Assembly: GCA_017395545.1 (NCBI GenBank)
Contig: JAFPUF010000047.1
Coordinates: 1 to 36,227 of the forward strand
Direction of reading: 5' to 3'
Length of the DNA stretch: 36,227 nt
DNA from: Treponema sp.
GTDB lineage: Bacteria; Spirochaetota; Spirochaetia; Treponematales; Treponemataceae
Shown here: positions 30,234 through 36,227 of the stretch, in pieces
Position numbering within the stretch: the first letter of the stretch is position 1
Layout: the number at the start of each line of letters is the position of its first letter
The notes under the pieces: model-generated
Seen by the model: the letters and a program-made list of their open reading frames with translations, nothing else
The model's database searches: none
Told to the model about the DNA's origin: nothing
Program-made: the position numbers and the translations under genes

Positions 30234-31406
30234 TTACATCAGCACAGCAAGAATATCTTTTTCCGGGATTTCTGTGATTACTGTTTCCCCGACATTTGAC
30301 TGAAGGACGAAACGTACTTTGTCAGAAGAATTCTTTTTGTCTTTTTTCATTGCGTCAACTAAGATTTTTGCAATTTCTTCTTCACTTCCATACTTTTTCT
30401 TCATTTCAGGATGGACGGCATTTGTTTCCCATCCGAACGCTGAAAGACAGGTTTTAACCCTGTTCGCATATTCTTTCGTGCAAAGACCGAGTCTCTGTGA
30501 CAAATCGGCCGCCCGTGCCATTCCCCATGCTACTCCGTCTCCGTGGGTGACGACTCCGAGCCCCGCCATTGATTCGAGCGCATGTCCGAAAGTGTGGCCG
30601 AGATTGAGTTGCATACGGATATTTTTTTCTGTTAAATCCTGTTCGACAACCTTTGCCTTTGCGTTTACGCAGATTCTGATTGCCTCGCTGACAAGAGGGT
30701 TTTTCCTGTCACTTAAAATTCCAGGGTATTTTTCAAGTTTTTCAAAGAGTTCCGGAGAATACAGAAGGGCGGTTTTTACGACTTCGGCCATTCCAGATCG
30801 GTATTCGTGCTGCGGAAGAGTTTCGATGAAGCCTGGGCAGATGTGAATTTTCTGGGCCGGGAAGAAAGAGCCGATCATATTTTTGTATGATTCAAAGTCA
30901 CAGCCGGTCTTTCCGCCGATTGCGGCATCAACCATTGAAAGAAGAGTGGTCGGAACAAGTTCGCAGTGAGCGCCGCGTTTGAATATTGATGAGGCGAAAG
31001 CCGTCATATCAGTGATTACGCCACCACCGATTCCTACGAAAACTGCAGAACGCTGGCCGTTGTTGTCCAGGGCTGCCTTTACTATTGCCAGAACGCTCTC
31101 GATTGTTTTATAAGGTTCACCTGCTCCAAGAATTAGAAGAACATCTTTTCCGCGTTTCCCGACAAAGCCAGCTTCGATTTTCGGGTGAGAAAAATCTTCG
31201 CCACGGAAAAAATCGACAAAACCCTTCATTACGGGAAGAACTGCAACGGTGGTATCTGTAACAAAAATTCTTTGAGGAAGCGAATCCTTTTCTCCGGAAT
31301 AAAAAATTGCATTCAAATCAAGTTCACCGTCATAAAAGCGGATAAAAGTACGGTCAGTTCCAGGATGAACCGGCGGATAGATGATGTCTTTTTCTTCAAA
31401 TGTCAT
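30234..31406 (-). CDS. aroB: 3-dehydroquinate synthase
   Basis: 390 aa from ATG 31404-31406, preceded by GGAGAAC; a 15-codon upstream extension runs through a 10-bp tandem repeat and is rejected. NAD-binding AVFVGIGGGVITDMTAFASS; active-site and metal motifs LVPTTLLSMVDAAIGGKTGC, FPAQKIHICPGFIETLPQHE, RSGMAEVVKTALLYSPE and LNLGHTFGHALESMAG. It converts DAHP to 3-dehydroquinate, second step of the shikimate pathway. It stands alone here, convergent with the ANTAR gene (8-bp gap). Confidence 0.95.
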   Translation of the reverse strand: MTFEEKDIIYPPVHPGTDRTFIRFYDGELDLNAIFYSGEKDSLPQRIFVTDTTVAVLPVMKGFVDFFRGEDFSHPKIEAGFVGKRGKDVLLILGAGEPYKTIESVLAIVKAALDNNGQRSAVFVGIGGGVITDMTAFASSIFKRGAHCELVPTTLLSMVDAAIGGKTGCDFESYKNMIGSFFPAQKIHICPGFIETLPQHEYRSGMAEVVKTALLYSPELFEKLEKYPGILSDRKNPLVSEAIRICVNAKAKVVEQDLTEKNIRMQLNLGHTFGHALESMAGLGVVTHGDGVAWGMARAADLSQRLGLCTKEYANRVKTCLSAFGWETNAVHPEMKKKYGSEEEIAKILVDAMKKDKKNSSDKVRFVLQSNVGETVITEIPEKDILAVLM

Positions 31407-31427
31407 AATGTTCTCCAAAATTCTTAG

Positions 31428-31457
31428 GCACAGATTAGCACAGATTAGCACAGATTA
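31428..31457. repeat. Three tandem copies of a 10-bp unit upstream of aroB
   Basis: GCACAGATTA repeated three times without change (31428-31437, 31438-31447, 31448-31457). Directly upstream of the aroB Shine-Dalgarno, in its 5' leader or promoter region. Confidence 0.85.
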
Positions 31458-31528
31458 AAAGGGGAATCTGTATGAGAAGTCTGACGAAAAATGCGTATGT
31501 AAAAATTCTGTGAGAACTCATATTTTTT

Positions 31529-31558
31529 TTGCCAAAAACTGAATTCCCGTGCTATAAT
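31529..31558 (+). promoter_or_regulatory. Promoter of the GGDEF-PilZ gene pair
   Basis: TTGCCA (31529-31534), 18-bp spacer, TATAAT (31553-31558). ATG 31567 follows after eight bases, so the leader is only one to three bases. Confidence 0.7.
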
Positions 31559-31566
31559 TTCACGAT

Positions 31567-32628
31567 ATGGATGCTTTCTTTCGGGACAACGAGATTCAGA
31601 CTGATTCTATTACCGGGGCGTACGCTCAGGATACAATTATTTCATATGCTTCTTATCTGATTCAAAAACAAATTCCATTCAGTTTTGCGCTCATAGATAT
31701 CGATAATTTCACTTACATAACCGATGCTTTTGGCAATGAAGGCGGAAACAAAGTTCTTTACGATGTCACGAATGTTATAAACGAGATCATCAAGGATAAG
31801 GGAGTGCTCGCCCGAAATAAAGGTGATGAATTTTCCCTCATTCTTAAAGATGTTGTTGATTACGACGAAATCTGGAGTATTTGTCATACAATTTCCATCA
31901 TGATAAATGATGTTGAGCTGCCAGAGGTCGGAAATCAGACGATAACTGTAACAATCGGACTCGCCCGCTTCCCTGAAAACGCTTCTTTTTATGACGAACT
32001 CTTTACATGTGCCGAAAAAGCCATTTACCGGGGAAAAACAAAGGGACGCAACTGCTTTATCATCTACCTTCCGGAAAAGCATGCGAATATCGTTCCAAAA
32101 AACGAAAAACAAAAATTCGTAGGTTCCCTGAGTCTGCACTCGACTATTTTTAAGTATCTGACTACTTCTGACGACATAAAAGCCGGAATTATAAACCTGT
32201 TCAACTTTCTCAGTTCATACTACGAACTTGATCATATCTGCATTCAGCCGAATGACAGCGAAAAACTGCTTTTTCAGAAAATTCATCAGCGTTCCAAAAA
32301 CAAGCGTTTTGATTACATTCCTGCAGAATTGATTGAGCAGAGCATGAACAAACTTACGAACGTGCTTTACATAAGTGACATAAAAAATCTTTTAAAGGCA
32401 AAACAGGAAGAACTTTACGAAAGTTATGAAAATCAGGATATTTCTTCGAGCTGTCTTGCTGAAATTTTCTATCGCAATAAAAAATACGGTTTCATTAGAA
32501 TTGATATGACTGGTTCTGAGGATGAGACACGGCTGCTTCAATATTCAGATATCGATTTGATTCTGACTGCTGCACGAACGCTTGGTCTGATTATGCACTA
32601 TTCTGGAAAAAAACTGGAGGACTTGTAA
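31567..32628 (+). CDS. Degenerate GGDEF protein with C-terminal GAF-like domain
   Basis: 353 aa, no signal peptide or membrane segment. GGDEF domain at about 10-165: SFALIDIDNFTYITDAFGNE, then LARNKGDEFSLILKDV and TVTIGLARFPENAS. The signature reads KGDEF. The conserved 'IND' Asn and the 'GD' Asp that contact GTP are replaced (ITD, GGN), so cyclase activity is doubtful; it may bind GTP or c-di-GMP instead. Residues about 185-345 look GAF-like (LFNFLSSYYELDHICIQPND, then YGFIRIDM). The PilZ-like gene starts one base after its stop, so the two form an operon and probably a c-di-GMP-linked module. Confidence 0.85.
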   Translation: MDAFFRDNEIQTDSITGAYAQDTIISYASYLIQKQIPFSFALIDIDNFTYITDAFGNEGGNKVLYDVTNVINEIIKDKGVLARNKGDEFSLILKDVVDYDEIWSICHTISIMINDVELPEVGNQTITVTIGLARFPENASFYDELFTCAEKAIYRGKTKGRNCFIIYLPEKHANIVPKNEKQKFVGSLSLHSTIFKYLTTSDDIKAGIINLFNFLSSYYELDHICIQPNDSEKLLFQKIHQRSKNKRFDYIPAELIEQSMNKLTNVLYISDIKNLLKAKQEELYESYENQDISSSCLAEIFYRNKKYGFIRIDMTGSEDETRLLQYSDIDLILTAARTLGLIMHYSGKKLEDL

Positions 32629-32629
32629 C

Positions 32630-33550
32630 ATGCCCATTATTGAAAAAGAAGAATCTCAGGAACACATAATCGAAGGCCGAAAGACATTTTTTATAAGTCC
32701 GGATCCGTCTCTTTTCCCGGAAACTTATCTTGAAGATTATATGGCCCGCGGTTATGAAACCTATATCATCGGTGATGACCGCTATTGTCCGCTCCGGGCG
32801 AAAATCGAGGTCATTATCGAGACTTTCACGGACTCAATCCTGTTTTTCTACATTGATAGCCAGGTAAAGGGAATTCACTGGGACCGATACATCAAGGATT
32901 TGCAGCAGAAATACGCAGGAAGAATTTTGATAGGCGTTCTTTATCTGAAGCGTACAAACGAAGACGAAAAAAAACAGTTTGAAAAATACTATCTTTTCGA
33001 TGTGGGAATTCAGTGCGGCTGTATCGGCCTTGAATACCAGAAAAATAAAAATTTTGCCCTTATCGATAAGGTTATGTACGCAAACCAGGCTTGCGGACGG
33101 CGAAAAAATATCCGCGCTATCTGTGATACCAAAAGCCGCGTGAGTTTCATCTCAAAGCACGGACAAATCAAGGGAAGCGTTCTGGATGTAAGTCTGTCTC
33201 ATTTTTCGTGCATTTTTGAGAATACCCTCGACCTCCAGCTTTACGAAAAAGTTCCGAAAATGCTCATCAATGTGAACGGTTTCCATTTTGCGTCAGATGC
33301 AATTCTCATCATGCAGCGTCCAAAGAACGGTGTTATGCTCAATGTCTTTGTTTTCTCAAATTCGATGGGACAGCAGGGCGTTGAAAGTGATATTCAGCCA
33401 AAACTTCTGGAGCGCATTTATCAGCTTACGAGTGACAAGGCGAAATCTTTGATGCGCGTAAAATTCGAAGATGCCAGAAAACATCTGCGTGATTATATGA
33501 CCGACGATGAACTCTGGGATGCCGGATACAGAGATTACGAAGTAGACTAA
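32630..33550 (+). CDS. PilZ-like domain protein
   Basis: 306 aa; ATG 32630 after GGAGG. The N-terminal 140 residues form an unrecognised alpha/beta domain (SPDPSLFPETYLEDYMARGY). Next is a PilZ-like barrel: GRRKNIRAICDTKSRVSFIS supplies the RRxxxR c-di-GMP motif (about 156-161), and GSVLDVSLSHFSCIFE the [D/N]xSxxG region, with Phe in place of Gly. A helical C-terminal part follows (LLERIYQLTSDKAKSLMRVK). PilZ proteins are c-di-GMP receptors acting on motility or envelope targets. One-base spacing from the GGDEF gene suggests a paired signal and receptor. Family moderately sure. Confidence 0.75.
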   Translation: MPIIEKEESQEHIIEGRKTFFISPDPSLFPETYLEDYMARGYETYIIGDDRYCPLRAKIEVIIETFTDSILFFYIDSQVKGIHWDRYIKDLQQKYAGRILIGVLYLKRTNEDEKKQFEKYYLFDVGIQCGCIGLEYQKNKNFALIDKVMYANQACGRRKNIRAICDTKSRVSFISKHGQIKGSVLDVSLSHFSCIFENTLDLQLYEKVPKMLINVNGFHFASDAILIMQRPKNGVMLNVFVFSNSMGQQGVESDIQPKLLERIYQLTSDKAKSLMRVKFEDARKHLRDYMTDDELWDAGYRDYEVD

Positions 33551-33555
33551 GAAAA

Positions 33556-33618
33556 CTCTTATCAGTTAATCCGGAAAAAACAGCGGGTACCTCCCTGAAA
33601 TAAGAGCAGATTTCCGGA
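33556..33618. other. Interlocked inverted repeats after the PilZ gene
   Basis: CTCTTAT (33556-33562) is complementary to ATAAGAG (33600-33606), and TCCGGAAA (33570-33577) to TTTCCGGA (33611-33618). The arms alternate A-B-A'-B', so they can form a pseudoknot or two exclusive hairpins, not a nested stem. A small GGG/CCC hairpin sits in the middle. No T-run follows. Confidence 0.55.
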
Positions 33619-33649
33619 ATAGTCTGTGGTTAAAAAAATCTTAATTCGC

Positions 33650-33655
33650 TATAAT
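33650..33655 (+). promoter_or_regulatory. -10 box of the ammonia-lyase gene
   Basis: TATAAT, nine bases before ATG 33665, again leaving almost no leader. The -35 is weak (TGGTTA at 33627-33632 would be 17 bp away). Confidence 0.5.
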
Positions 33656-33664
33656 CTCTTTATC

Positions 33665-35239
33665 ATGAAAATAATTAACGGAAACGAACTCACAATAGAA
33701 GATGTGTGCGATGTCGCTTACAAAAATGAAGAAGTCGCACTTCCAACTGACCCAAAATTTTGGGAAACCCTCGAAAAATCACGAAAATTCCTTGAAGACT
33801 ATATCGCAACTGGAGTTCCGACTTACGGCGTTACAACTGATTTTGGTGACTCTTGCCACAATCAGATTTCTGTAGAAAAAGCGGGGGAGCTTCAGCGTAC
33901 AATCTGCGCTTACCACGGAATCGGTCTTGGCCCGAAATTCGACCATGAGACAGGCCGTGCCGTAATTCTTGCACGACTCAACGGAAATGTTAAGGGCGGT
34001 CACTCTGCAATCAGACCAGTCCTCGCAAAGATGATGGTAAATCTTTTGAACCACGACATCGTTCCAGTTATCCCTCAACTTGGTTCTGTCGGCGCTTCCG
34101 GAGATCTCACACCTCTTTCATATCTTGCGGCTGTGATTATGGGGCAGCGGGATGTTTATTACAAAGGGAAAATTTGTCCTGCCGCCGAAGCACTCAAAGC
34201 AGAAGGACTTGAGCCTCTTCCAATCGAAGCGAAAGAAGGTCTTGCACTGATGAACGGCACTTCCGTTATGACTGCCGTTGCCTGCCTTGCATGGAAAAAA
34301 GCCGAGCGTCTTGCAAAAATCTCCGACTTCCTTACGGCTGTCACTTCCGAAATCACCAGAGGAAAGGACACACCTTTCATCACAAAGGTAAGCCAGCTCA
34401 AAAATCACCGGGGACAGATTGAATCTGCCGTCTATATTCACAATATCGTCTATCAGTCCAACCGAATCTGGAAATACGAAGAATTCCTTGAAAAAGAAAT
34501 TGAAAAAATGGACGGAAAAGGCTTCGTCGCACAGCACAACAAGATTCAGGACAGATATTCAATCCGATGCGCACCTCAGATTAACGGCGTTTACCGGGAT
34601 ACTTTGAGATTCGCAAGGGATTTGATTACCGAGGAATTGAACAGCGCAAACGACAATCCTCTCGTCGATATTGAAGTGAACAGAATCTACAACACAGGAA
34701 ATTTCTACGGCGGTCACATTTGCGCAGCCTGCGACTACATGAGGACAGCCCTTGCCAATATTTCTGACCTCAGCGACAAACAGGCAGAAATCATCATCGA
34801 CGGAAAATTCAACGGTCTTACAGAGAATTTAATTCCATTTACACCGGCCGACCATCCTCGTGCAGGCTTGCGGCTTGGATTTAAGGCGGCTCAGATTACG
34901 ATTTCCGCAATCCGAGGTGAAGTTGCGACTTACTGCTTCCCGGTTTCGCTTACTTCCGCTCCGACCGAAGCTCTCAATCAGGACAAGGTTTCAATGGGAA
35001 CAATCTCAGCACGAAAATTCGCCGAGCAGATTGAGCTTGTCTACCTTCAGTTTGCGACACATCTTCTTGCCGCAATGCAGGCAGTTGACCTTGCAGGCAA
35101 AAAAGATTTCGCACAGTTCACGCAGGATGTTCATACCGAAGTACGAAAGCTGAGTGCCTTCGTTGAGGATGACCGGCCGCTCGATAAGGAAGCGACTGCT
35201 GTTGCAGAATGGTTAAAGACTACGGAATTATTTGCATAA
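33665..35239 (+). CDS. MIO-containing aromatic amino acid/histidine ammonia-lyase
   Basis: 524 aa from ATG 33665; the 13-codon GTG extension at 33626 runs through the promoter. The MIO cofactor triad Ala-Ser-Gly is at 144-146 (GSVGASGDLTPLSYLA). Other catalytic positions: Tyr 54 in YGVTTDFG, Asn in LMNGTSVMTAV, Q/Y/R in NKIQDRYSIRCAPQINGVYR, and NSANDNPLVD. His 84 in AYHGIGLG matches the selectivity His of histidine lyases. The late motif reads NQDKVSMG, not the NQEDHVSM of classic HutH, as in some bacterial tyrosine lyases I recall. No hut genes are nearby, so the substrate (His, Tyr or Phe) is uncertain. The enzyme removes ammonia from an amino acid to give an acrylate. Confidence 0.9.
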   Translation: MKIINGNELTIEDVCDVAYKNEEVALPTDPKFWETLEKSRKFLEDYIATGVPTYGVTTDFGDSCHNQISVEKAGELQRTICAYHGIGLGPKFDHETGRAVILARLNGNVKGGHSAIRPVLAKMMVNLLNHDIVPVIPQLGSVGASGDLTPLSYLAAVIMGQRDVYYKGKICPAAEALKAEGLEPLPIEAKEGLALMNGTSVMTAVACLAWKKAERLAKISDFLTAVTSEITRGKDTPFITKVSQLKNHRGQIESAVYIHNIVYQSNRIWKYEEFLEKEIEKMDGKGFVAQHNKIQDRYSIRCAPQINGVYRDTLRFARDLITEELNSANDNPLVDIEVNRIYNTGNFYGGHICAACDYMRTALANISDLSDKQAEIIIDGKFNGLTENLIPFTPADHPRAGLRLGFKAAQITISAIRGEVATYCFPVSLTSAPTEALNQDKVSMGTISARKFAEQIELVYLQFATHLLAAMQAVDLAGKKDFAQFTQDVHTEVRKLSAFVEDDRPLDKEATAVAEWLKTTELFA

Positions 35240-35248
35240 AACAAAAAA

Positions 35249-35295
35249 AAATCCTGCCCGGTGATTTTCTTTCATCAGACAGGATTTTTTTTGTT
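35249..35295. terminator. Bidirectional terminator between the lyase and hsp20
   Basis: AAATCCTG (35249-35256) pairs with CAGGATTT (35280-35287), with an inner TGAT/ATCA stem. There are Ts on the right and As on the left, so it serves both convergent genes. Confidence 0.88.
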
Positions 35296-35305
35296 TCACG
35301 GGCAG

Positions 35306-35743
35306 TTAAGCAATTGAAATCTGAATCTTTCGTGGGGCAATTTCAGGTTTTCTTGGAATTACCACTGTAAGAACTCCGTTTTTGAAACCTGCGGTAACAC
35401 CCTCAGCGTCGATATCCTTAGGAAGTGTAAAACTTCTTCGGAAAGAAGGTCGGCGGCGCTCACGGAGGAGGTACTGTGGTTTTTCTTCTTTCTCTTCATG
35501 TTTTTCGTGCTTATCCTCAGTGTGTTTTGCTTCAGTTTTTTCAGAAGAGATTGTCAAAACACCTTCGTTGATTTCAAGCGAAACATCATTTTCAGTGCGT
35601 CCGGGCAGGTCCATATCGAGAACATAAGAGTCTTTGTTCTCAGTGACATCGACATCCGGGACTGGAGCGTTAGCGGCACAAAGTCCGTTTGAACCGTAAA
35701 AATCGTTGTTGAGCCAGTCGTTAAAAAGTGAAAGTGCGTTCAT
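35306..35743 (-). CDS. Hsp20/alpha-crystallin small heat-shock protein
   Basis: 145 aa; AGGAGAAC precedes the ATG at 35741-35743. The alpha-crystallin domain spans about 28-140: DVDVTENKDSYVLDMDLPGR, then VSLEINEGVLTISSEK, FRRSFTLPKDIDAEGVTAGF and the hallmark KNGVLTVVIPRKP. A charged His/Glu/Lys-rich insert (EAKHTEDKHEKHEEKEEKPQ, about 71-90) extends the beta5-beta6 loop. It forms oligomers that hold unfolding proteins. No CIRCE element is seen; a TCAGGCA/TGCCTGA dyad (35764-35770, 35798-35804) lies over the upstream region. Confidence 0.94.
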   Translation of the reverse strand: MNALSLFNDWLNNDFYGSNGLCAANAPVPDVDVTENKDSYVLDMDLPGRTENDVSLEINEGVLTISSEKTEAKHTEDKHEKHEEKEEKPQYLLRERRRPSFRRSFTLPKDIDAEGVTAGFKNGVLTVVIPRKPEIAPRKIQISIA

Positions 35744-35875
35744 AATGTTCTCCTCGCCATATTTCAGGCATTTTTTTGTAATTTATTTATCAGGTTTTGC
35801 CTGACGCCAGAGGTTTAGCATAAAGCGTGCCAAGTTATTATTTCGAATGGTTTTCTGCCGTTTGTGCATAATATG

Positions 35876-35938
35876 AGGGGAGAGGTCTCTCCCCTGCGTC
35901 ACACTTCGTTGTGCCACACCCCTCTCTGCGGGGTAGCG
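35876..35938 (+). repeat. Dispersed three-part hairpin repeat, copy B
   Basis: AGGGGAGAG-GT-CTCTCCCCT (35876-35895), then CACTTCGTTG, then CCCC...CGGGG. Same order and core words as copy A at 4407-4484 on the other strand. The 63-codon ORF crossing it is not credible. The rest of 35744-36110 is AT-rich without genes. Confidence 0.65.
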
Positions 35939-36125
35939 AACGACGGGTTTTGTTCTTTTGTGTCAAAAAATTCAGATAAAGTGTGTCATTTTTACTCTTT
36001 TGGGGATAATTTTGGGAAATTTTCCGGTATATTTTGTCCCCAATCGTACTTTTAGCAGATTTAGCGCACTTCAGAATCCGTGCCGTAAAAAAATAAAAAA
36101 TTTTGAAAAAAAATTTTAAAAAGTG

Positions 36126-36154
36126 TTGACAGAAAAAACAACCTGTGCTATATT
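36126..36154 (+). promoter_or_regulatory. rrn P1: Strong promoter, probably of an rRNA operon
   Basis: TTGACA (36126-36131), 17-bp spacer, TATATT (36149-36154). An A/T-rich stretch at 36088-36123 (runs of A and T) resembles an UP element. No start codon with a ribosome-binding site follows before the window ends. Confidence 0.8.
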
Positions 36155-36160
36155 ACCTCT

Positions 36161-36227
36161 CACCCGCTGACGACAAGGCGGCGGGCACAAAGTTCTTTGA
36201 ACAGAAAATCGCAGTGAAGGAAAGAAA
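36161..36227 (+). other. Probable rRNA operon leader
   Basis: After the promoter comes a CCCGC/GCGGG hairpin (about 36163-36186). GTTCTTTGAACAG (36192-36204) then resembles the conserved boxA-like leader word found before many 16S genes. The 16S gene itself would start beyond the right edge. Confidence 0.6.

Noticed and set aside
35864..36055. 63-codon plus-strand ORF
   Set aside because: Formed by the hairpin repeat copy B and AT-rich DNA; no family resemblance and no Shine-Dalgarno.
1..36227. CRISPR arrays, tRNA genes, transposases or integrases
   Set aside because: None found: the only short tandem repeats are the two RNA units near 4244-4300 and the 3 x 10 bp at 31428-31457, and no protein shows transposase or recombinase motifs.

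Overview
The window looks like chromosomal DNA of a host-associated spirochaete, most likely a Treponema. This is inferred from protein character and gene set, with no database search: a FlgM-type anti-sigma factor next to rsmI, large chemoreceptors, a GerMN-domain protein, a conserved exported spirochaete-like protein, a TAXI-type TRAP transporter, and many GC-rich hairpin repeats between genes. Codon use is uniform except in an AT-rich block at about 0.93-4.4 kb.

Left part (1-9.4 kb): htpG is broken. Its 5' portion enters from the left and runs to about 421, and its own continuation (the ...GTG|WTS... junction) resumes at 4495. The intervening 4.07 kb starts with a second htpG 3' end (422-820), which differs from the resident one almost only at synonymous sites plus one in-frame amber codon. 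AT-rich cargo follows: an XRE regulator, a possible TerB-like/PH-like protein, a TM2 protein, a membrane-anchored protein and a 44-codon ORF. Last comes a PBECR4-like nuclease gene preceded by a short repeat-containing RNA with its own promoter and terminator, the layout of a type III toxin-antitoxin locus. After the second htpG fragment come a peptide-binding lipoprotein and a chemoreceptor (5.3-9.1 kb), then a third small htpG scrap carrying a 64-bp hairpin insertion.

Centre-left (9.4-16.6 kb): a six-gene operon encodes an SPFH/zinc-ribbon protein, a four-helix membrane protein, a 727-residue membrane-anchored protein with an acidic tail, two related coiled-coil-type proteins and a bactofilin-like beta-helix protein. 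It looks like a membrane-associated scaffold of unknown purpose and is one of the two best candidates here for an undescribed system. The other is the RNA/nuclease locus.

Centre (16.7-25.4 kb): a TAXI-TRAP transporter (fused permease plus binding lipoprotein), a Gfo/Idh/MocA oxidoreductase, a GerMN-domain protein, an exported protein, rsmI, flgM, and an iron-alcohol-dehydrogenase-fold protein that has lost its metal ligands. Several genes have a -10 box six bases before the start codon, implying leaderless mRNAs.

Right part (25.5-36.2 kb): a secreted Ig-like protein with a two-component system; glnA, whose leader carries a terminator overlapped by an ANTAR-type hexaloop hairpin, followed directly by an ANTAR regulator gene; aroB; a degenerate GGDEF protein overlapping functionally with a PilZ-like protein; a MIO-type ammonia-lyase; hsp20; and, at the right edge, a strong promoter and leader that probably belong to an rRNA operon lying just outside the window.
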